From Rallus limicola (Eukaryota; Chordata; Aves; Gruiformes; Rallidae), in contig JAKCOZ010000251.1 in the NCBI GenBank assembly GCA_022605955.1, positions 186,001 through 250,000 on the forward strand: 64,000 bases of DNA. The letters are read 5' to 3'. Below, piece by piece: positions 59,805 through 64,000 of the stretch. Position 1 is the first letter of the stretch; each line of letters starts with the position of its first letter. The translations under genes were made by a program, and so were the position numbers. The notes under the pieces are model-generated. The model made no database searches. It saw only the letters and a program-made list of their open reading frames with translations, and was not told the DNA's origin.

Positions 59805-62800
59805 TCAAAGTGACAGGGTCTGCTCGTGTGTCCTGTTAGGAGGTTTCAGACAAGCTATGCCTTTCAGGCCTAGCTTCTTTACTTTGGGAGTTATTGCTGG
59901 ACGTTTAGCATGTTTTGAACTGCAGTCTGCTAGGGCCGAGAAAAGCACAGTAGGAGGTTCCAGGCATGTTCCCTCTTTCCAGGCAAAGGAAAAGGCTGAG
60001 AGCCAAAGTGACAGGGTCTGCTCGTGTGTCCTGTTAGGAGGTTTCAGACAAGCTATGCCTTTCAGGCCTAGCTTCTTTACTTTGGCAGTTATTGCTGGAT
60101 GTTTAGCATGTTTTGAACTGCAGTCTGCTAGGGCCGAGAAAAGCACCGTAGGAGGTTCCAGGCATGTTCCCTCTTTCCAGGCAAAGGAAAAGGCTGAGAG
60201 CCAAAGTGACAGGGTCTGCTCGTGTGTCCTGTTAGGAGGTTTCAGACAAGCTATGACTTTCAGGCCTAGCTTCTTTACTTTGGGAGTTATTGCTGGACGT
60301 TTAGCATGTTTTGAACTGCAGTCTGCTAGGGCCGAGAAAAGCACCGTAGGAGGTTCCAGGCATGTTCCCTCTTTCCAGGCAAAGGAAAAGGCTGAGAGCC
60401 AAAGTGACAGGGTCTGCTCGTGTGTCCTGTTAGGAGGTTTCAGACGAGCTATGCCTTTCAGGCCTAGCTTCTTTACTTTGGGAGTTATTGCTGGACGTTT
60501 AGCATGTTTTGAACTGCAGTCTGCTAGGGCCGAGAAAAGCACCGTAGGAGGTTCCAGGCATGTTCCCTCTTTCCAGGCAAAGGAAAAGGCTGAGAGCCAA
60601 AGTGACAGGGTCTGCTCGTGTGTCCTGTCAGGAGGTTTCAGACGAGCTATGCCTTTCAGGCCTAGCTTCTTTACTTTGGGAGTTATTGCTGGACGTTTAG
60701 CATGTTTTGAACTGCAGTCTGCTAGGGCCGAGAAAAGCACCGTAGGAGGTTCCAGGCATGTTCCCTCTTTCCAGGCAAAGGAAAAGGCTGAGAGCCAAAG
60801 TGACAGGGTCTGCTCGTGTGTCCTGTTAGGAGGTTTCAGACGAGCTATGCCTTTCAGGCCTAGCTTCTTTACTTTGGGAGTTATTGCTGGATGTTTAGCA
60901 TGTTTTGAACTGCAGTCTGCTAGGGCCGAGAAAAGCACCGTAGGAGGTTCCAGGCATGTTCCCTCTTTCCAGGCAAAGGAAAAGGCTGAGAGCCAAAGTG
61001 ACAGGGTCTGCTCGTGTGTCCTGTTAGGGGGTTTCAGACAAGCTATGCCTTTCAGGCCTAGCTTCTTTACTTTGGGAGTTATTGCTGGACGTTTAGCATG
61101 TTTTGAACTGCAGTCTGCTAGGGCCGAGAAAAGCACCGTAGGAGGTTCCAGGCATGTTCCCTCTTTCCAGGCAAAGGAAAAGGCTGAGAGCCAAAGTGAC
61201 AGGGTCTGCTCGTGTGTCCTGTCAGGAGGTTTCAGACAAGCTATGCCTTTCAGGCCTAGCTTCTTTACTTTGGGAGTTATTGCTGGACGTTTAGCATGTT
61301 TTGAACTGCAGTCTGCTAGGGCTGAGAAAAGCACCGTAGGAGGTTCCAGGCATGTTCCCTCTTTCCAGGCAAAGGAAAAGGCTGAGAGCCAAAGTGACAG
61401 GGTCTGCTCGTGTGTCCTGTTAGGAGGTTTCAGACGAGCTATGCCTTTCAGGCCTAGCTTCTTTACTTTGGGAGTTATTGCTGGACGTTTAGCATGTTTT
61501 GAACTGCAGTCTGCTAGGGCCGAGAAAAGCACCGTAGGAGGTTCCAGGCATGTTCCCTCTTTCCAGGCAAAGGAAAAGGCTGAGAGCCAAAGTGACAGGG
61601 TCTGCTCGTGTGTCCTGTTAGGAGGTTTCAGACGAGCTATGCCTTTCAGGCCTAGCTTCTTTACTTTGGGAGTTATTGCTGGACGTTTAGCATGTTTTGA
61701 ACTGCAGTCTGCTAGGGCCGAGAAAAGCACCGTAGGAGGTTCCAGGCATGTTCCCTCTTTCCAGGCAAAGGAAAAGGCTGAGAGCCAAAGTGACAGGGTC
61801 TGCTCGTGTGTCCTGTTAGGGGGTTTCAGACAAGCTATGCCTTTCAGGCCTAGCTTCTTTACTTTGGGAGTTATTGCTGGACGTTTAGCATGTTTTGAAC
61901 TGCAGTCTGCTAGGGCCGAGAAAAGCACCGTAGGAGGTTCCAGGCATGTTCCCTCTTTCCAGGCAAAGGAAAAGGCTGAGAGCCAAAGTGACAGGGTCTG
62001 CTCGTGTGTCCTGTTAGGAGGTTTCAGACAAGCTATGCCTTTCAGGCCTAGCTTCTTTACTTTGGGAGTTATTGCTGGATGTTTAGCATGTTTTGAACTG
62101 CAGTCTGCTAGGGCCGAGAAAAGCACCGTAGGAGGTTCCAGGCATGTTCCCTCTTTCCAGGCAAAGGAAAAGGCTGAGAGCCAAAGTGACAGGGTCTGCT
62201 CGTGTGTCCTGTTAGGAGGTTTCAGACAAGCTATGACTTTCAGGCCTAGCTTCTTTACTTTGGGAGTTATTGCTGGACGTTTAGCATGTTTTGAACTGCA
62301 GTCTGCTAGGGCCGAGAAAAGCACCGTAGGAGGTTCCAGGCATGTTCCCTCTTTCCAGGCAAAGGAAAAGGCTGAGAGCCAAAGTGACAGGGTCTGCTCG
62401 TGTGTCCTGTTAGGAGGTTTCAGACAAGCTATGCCTTTCAGGCCTAGCTTCTTTACTTTGGGAGTTATTGCTGGATGTTTAGCATGTTTTGAACTGCAGT
62501 CTGCTAGGGCCGAGAAAAGCACCGTAGGAGGTTCCAGGCATGTTCCCTCTTTCCAGGCAAAGGAAAAGGCTGAGAGCCAAAGTGACAGGGTCTGCTCGTG
62601 TGTCCTGTTAGGAGGTTTCAGACGAGCTATGCCTTTCAGGCCTAGCTTCTTTACTTTGGAGTTATTGCTGGACGTTTAGCATGTTTTGAACTGCAGTCTG
62701 CTAGGGCCGAGAAAAGCACCGTAGGAGGTTCCAGGCATGTTCCCTCTTTCCAGGCAAAGGAAAAGGCTGAGAGCCAAAGTGACAGGGTCTGCTCGTGTGT

Positions 62801-64000
62801 CCTGTCAGGAGGTTTCAGACAAGCTATGCCTTTCAGGCCTAGCTTCTTTACTTTGGGAGTTATTGCTGGACGTTTAGCATGTTTTGAACTGCAGTCTGCT
62901 AGGGCCGAGAAAAGCACCGTAGGAGGTTCCAGGCATGTTCCCTCTTTCCAGGCAAAGGAAAAGGCTGAGAGCCAAAGTGACAGGGTCTACTCGTGTGTCC
63001 TGTTAGGAGGTTTCAGACAAGCTATGCCTTTCAGGCCTAGCTTCTTTACTTTGGGAGTTATTGCTGGACGTTTAGCATGTTTTGAACTGCAGTCTGCTAG
63101 GGCCGAGAAAAGCACCGTAGGAGGTTCCAGGCATGTTCCCTCTTTCCAGGCAAAGGAAAATGTTGAGAGTCAAAGTGACAGGGTCTGCTCGTGTGTCCTG
63201 TTAGGAGGTTTCAGACAAGCTATGCCTTTCAGGCCTAGCTTCTTTACTTTGGGAGTTATTGCTGGATGTTTAGCATGTTTTGAACTGCAGTCTGCTAGGG
63301 CCGAGAAAAGCACCGTAGGAGGTTCCAGGCATGTTCCCTCTTTCCAGGCAAAGGAAAAGGCTGAGAGCCAAAGTGACAGGGTCTGCTCGTGTGTCCTGTT
63401 AGGAGGTTTCAGACAAGCTATGCCTTTCAGGCCTAGCTTCTTTACTTTGGGAGTTATTGCTGGACGTTTAGCATGTTTTGAACTGCAGTCTGCTAGGGCC
63501 GAGAAAAGCACCGTAGGAGGTTCCAGGCATGTTCCCTCTTTCTAGGCAAAGGAAAAGGCTGAGAGCCAAAGTGACAGGGTCTGCTCGTGTGTCCTGTTAG
63601 GAGGTTTCAGAGGAGCTATGCCTTTCAGGCCTAGCTTCTTTACTTTGGGAGTTATTGCTGGACGTTTAGCATGTTTTGAACTGCAGTCTGCTAGGGCCGA
63701 GAAAAGCACCGTAGGAGGTTCCAGGCATGTTCCCTCTTTCCAGGCAAAGGAAAAGGCTGAGAGCCAAAGTGACAGGGTCTGCTCGTGTGTCCTGTTAGGA
63801 GGTTTCAGACGAGCTATGCCTTTCAGGCCTAGCTTCTTTACTTTGGGAGTTATTGCTGGACGTTTAGCATGTTTTGAACTGCAGTCTGCTAGGGCCGAGA
63901 AAAGCACCGTAGGAGGTTCCAGGCATGTTCCCTCTTTCCAGGCAAAGGAAAATGCTGAGAGCCAAAGTGACAGGGTCTGCTCGTGTGTCCTGTTAGGGGG
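59805..64000 (+). repeat. Zone D higher-order copy 3 (right end open, 21+ monomers)
   Basis: It begins at AGAGTCAAAG (59803). It repeats TTTGGCAGTTATTGCTGGATG (60086) and CTATGACTTT (60253 and 62232), and then CTTTGGAGTT (62660), GGTCTACTCG (62989) and AGAGTCAAAG (63168). These last three lie 4,553 bp (23 units minus 1) from copy 2. Between the start and the CTTTGGAGTT deletion it has one monomer fewer than copy 2. CTTTCTAGG at 63543 lies 67 units (minus 3 bp) from 50280, and CAGAGGAGC at 63609 is private. The array continues past the window end. Confidence 0.8.
62657..62661. other. 1-bp deletion (CTTTGGAGTT), copy 3
   Basis: This is the same lost G as at 58.11 kb, carried in a matching run of units. 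It is the last indel in the window and supports block copying of at least about five units (62.2-63.2 kb). Confidence 0.9.

Larger units (their letters stand above)
1..64000 (+). repeat. Tandem satellite array, 198-bp monomer, ~323 copies
   Basis: Head-to-tail repetition of one 198-bp unit fills the window. Each unit carries the same landmarks in the same order: ATGCCTTTCAGGCCTAGC, GCATGTTTTGAACTGCAG, GGGCCGAGAAAAGCACC, TTCCAGGCATGTTCC, GGCTGAGAGCC and GTCCTGTTAGGAGG. Monomer phase is kept from 68 to 63816 (322 units) after allowing for ten 1-bp indels. Base 1 is about monomer position 132 and base 64000 about position 185, so both array edges lie outside. All units share one orientation, and there are no spacers or insertions. 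Divergence between units is mostly 0-5 substitutions per 198 bp. The tight homogeneity is typical of satellite DNA kept uniform by unequal exchange or gene conversion. The family and species are not recognised. Strand is simply the direction used here for the monomer. Confidence 0.98.

Noticed and set aside
1..64000. CRISPR array
   Set aside because: Repeats are directly adjacent with no spacers, and the 198-bp unit is far longer than CRISPR repeats. Variation is point changes in the unit, not new spacer sequence.
1..64000. Transposon or retroelement insertion inside the array
   Set aside because: Monomer phase closes exactly over 322 units with only ten 1-bp indels, leaving no room for an insertion or target-site duplication.
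1..64000. CENP-B box in the monomer
   Set aside because: The required TTCG...A..CGGG core is absent from the consensus on both strands, and no common variant creates it.
1..64000. Alpha-satellite, rDNA spacer or telomeric repeat
   Set aside because: The unit length is not 171 bp, no rRNA-like segment is present, and no TTAGGG tracts occur. TTAGGGGG is just a GGA-to-GGG variant of the unit.
1..64000. Inverted monomers or a large palindrome
   Set aside because: Every unit examined reads in the same direction. Only tiny dyads within the unit (GGCT-GAG-AGCC and GCCT-TTC-AGGC) were seen.

Overview
The whole window is one uninterrupted tandem satellite array. A 198-bp monomer (about 50% G+C) is repeated head to tail, always in the same orientation, from the first base to the last. 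Both window edges fall inside a monomer, so neither end of the array is visible. Taking the ATG at 68 as monomer position 1, the ATG at 63816 is exactly 322 monomers further on once the ten single-base indels I found (nine losses, one gain, net -8) are counted. The window therefore holds about 323 monomers. I see no gene, RNA gene, transposon, CRISPR array, inverted segment or unique-sequence spacer anywhere.

The organism is a eukaryote with a large, satellite-rich genome. Four CpGs per monomer, and the fact that many of the commonest variants are CpG-to-TpG/CpA transitions, suggest a DNA-methylating genome such as a vertebrate. I do not recognise the family and cannot name a species. Centromeric or other heterochromatic location is plausible but unproven.

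Layout. (A) 1-17.6 kb: monomers rich in linked 'TGTGACC', 'CCTCGCTTC' and 'GTGTATCC' variants. A one-T deletion recurs at 7.25, 11.41, 15.76 and 15.96 kb and delimits blocks of 21, 22 and 1 monomers. (B) 17.6-25.2 kb: a highly homogenised core of near-identical monomers with a short A-type interruption near 21.8-22.3 kb. (C) 25.2-45.1 kb: a sharp change of subfamily, with 'GGATGTTTAG', 'CTGTCAGG' and 'GAAAATGCT' becoming common. It contains a ~4.6-kb block copied 9,899 bp downstream and two successive units of 18 and 12 monomers marked by the same T-for-G change. (D) 45.1-64 kb: a higher-order repeat of about 23-24 monomers. One copy is enlarged by a 12-monomer duplication that itself gained two monomers. 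Recurrence distances of 21-24 monomers (about 4.2-4.75 kb) appear in all four zones, so the array looks like a drifting higher-order repeat edited by unequal exchange.

Because 198 = 3 x 66 and the monomer happens to have one stop-free frame on each strand, the array shows giant open frames (up to 2,671 codons on + and 1,697 on -). These are not supported as genes: common variants mostly change the encoded residue, indels and stops are tolerated, and both strands are open over the same bases.
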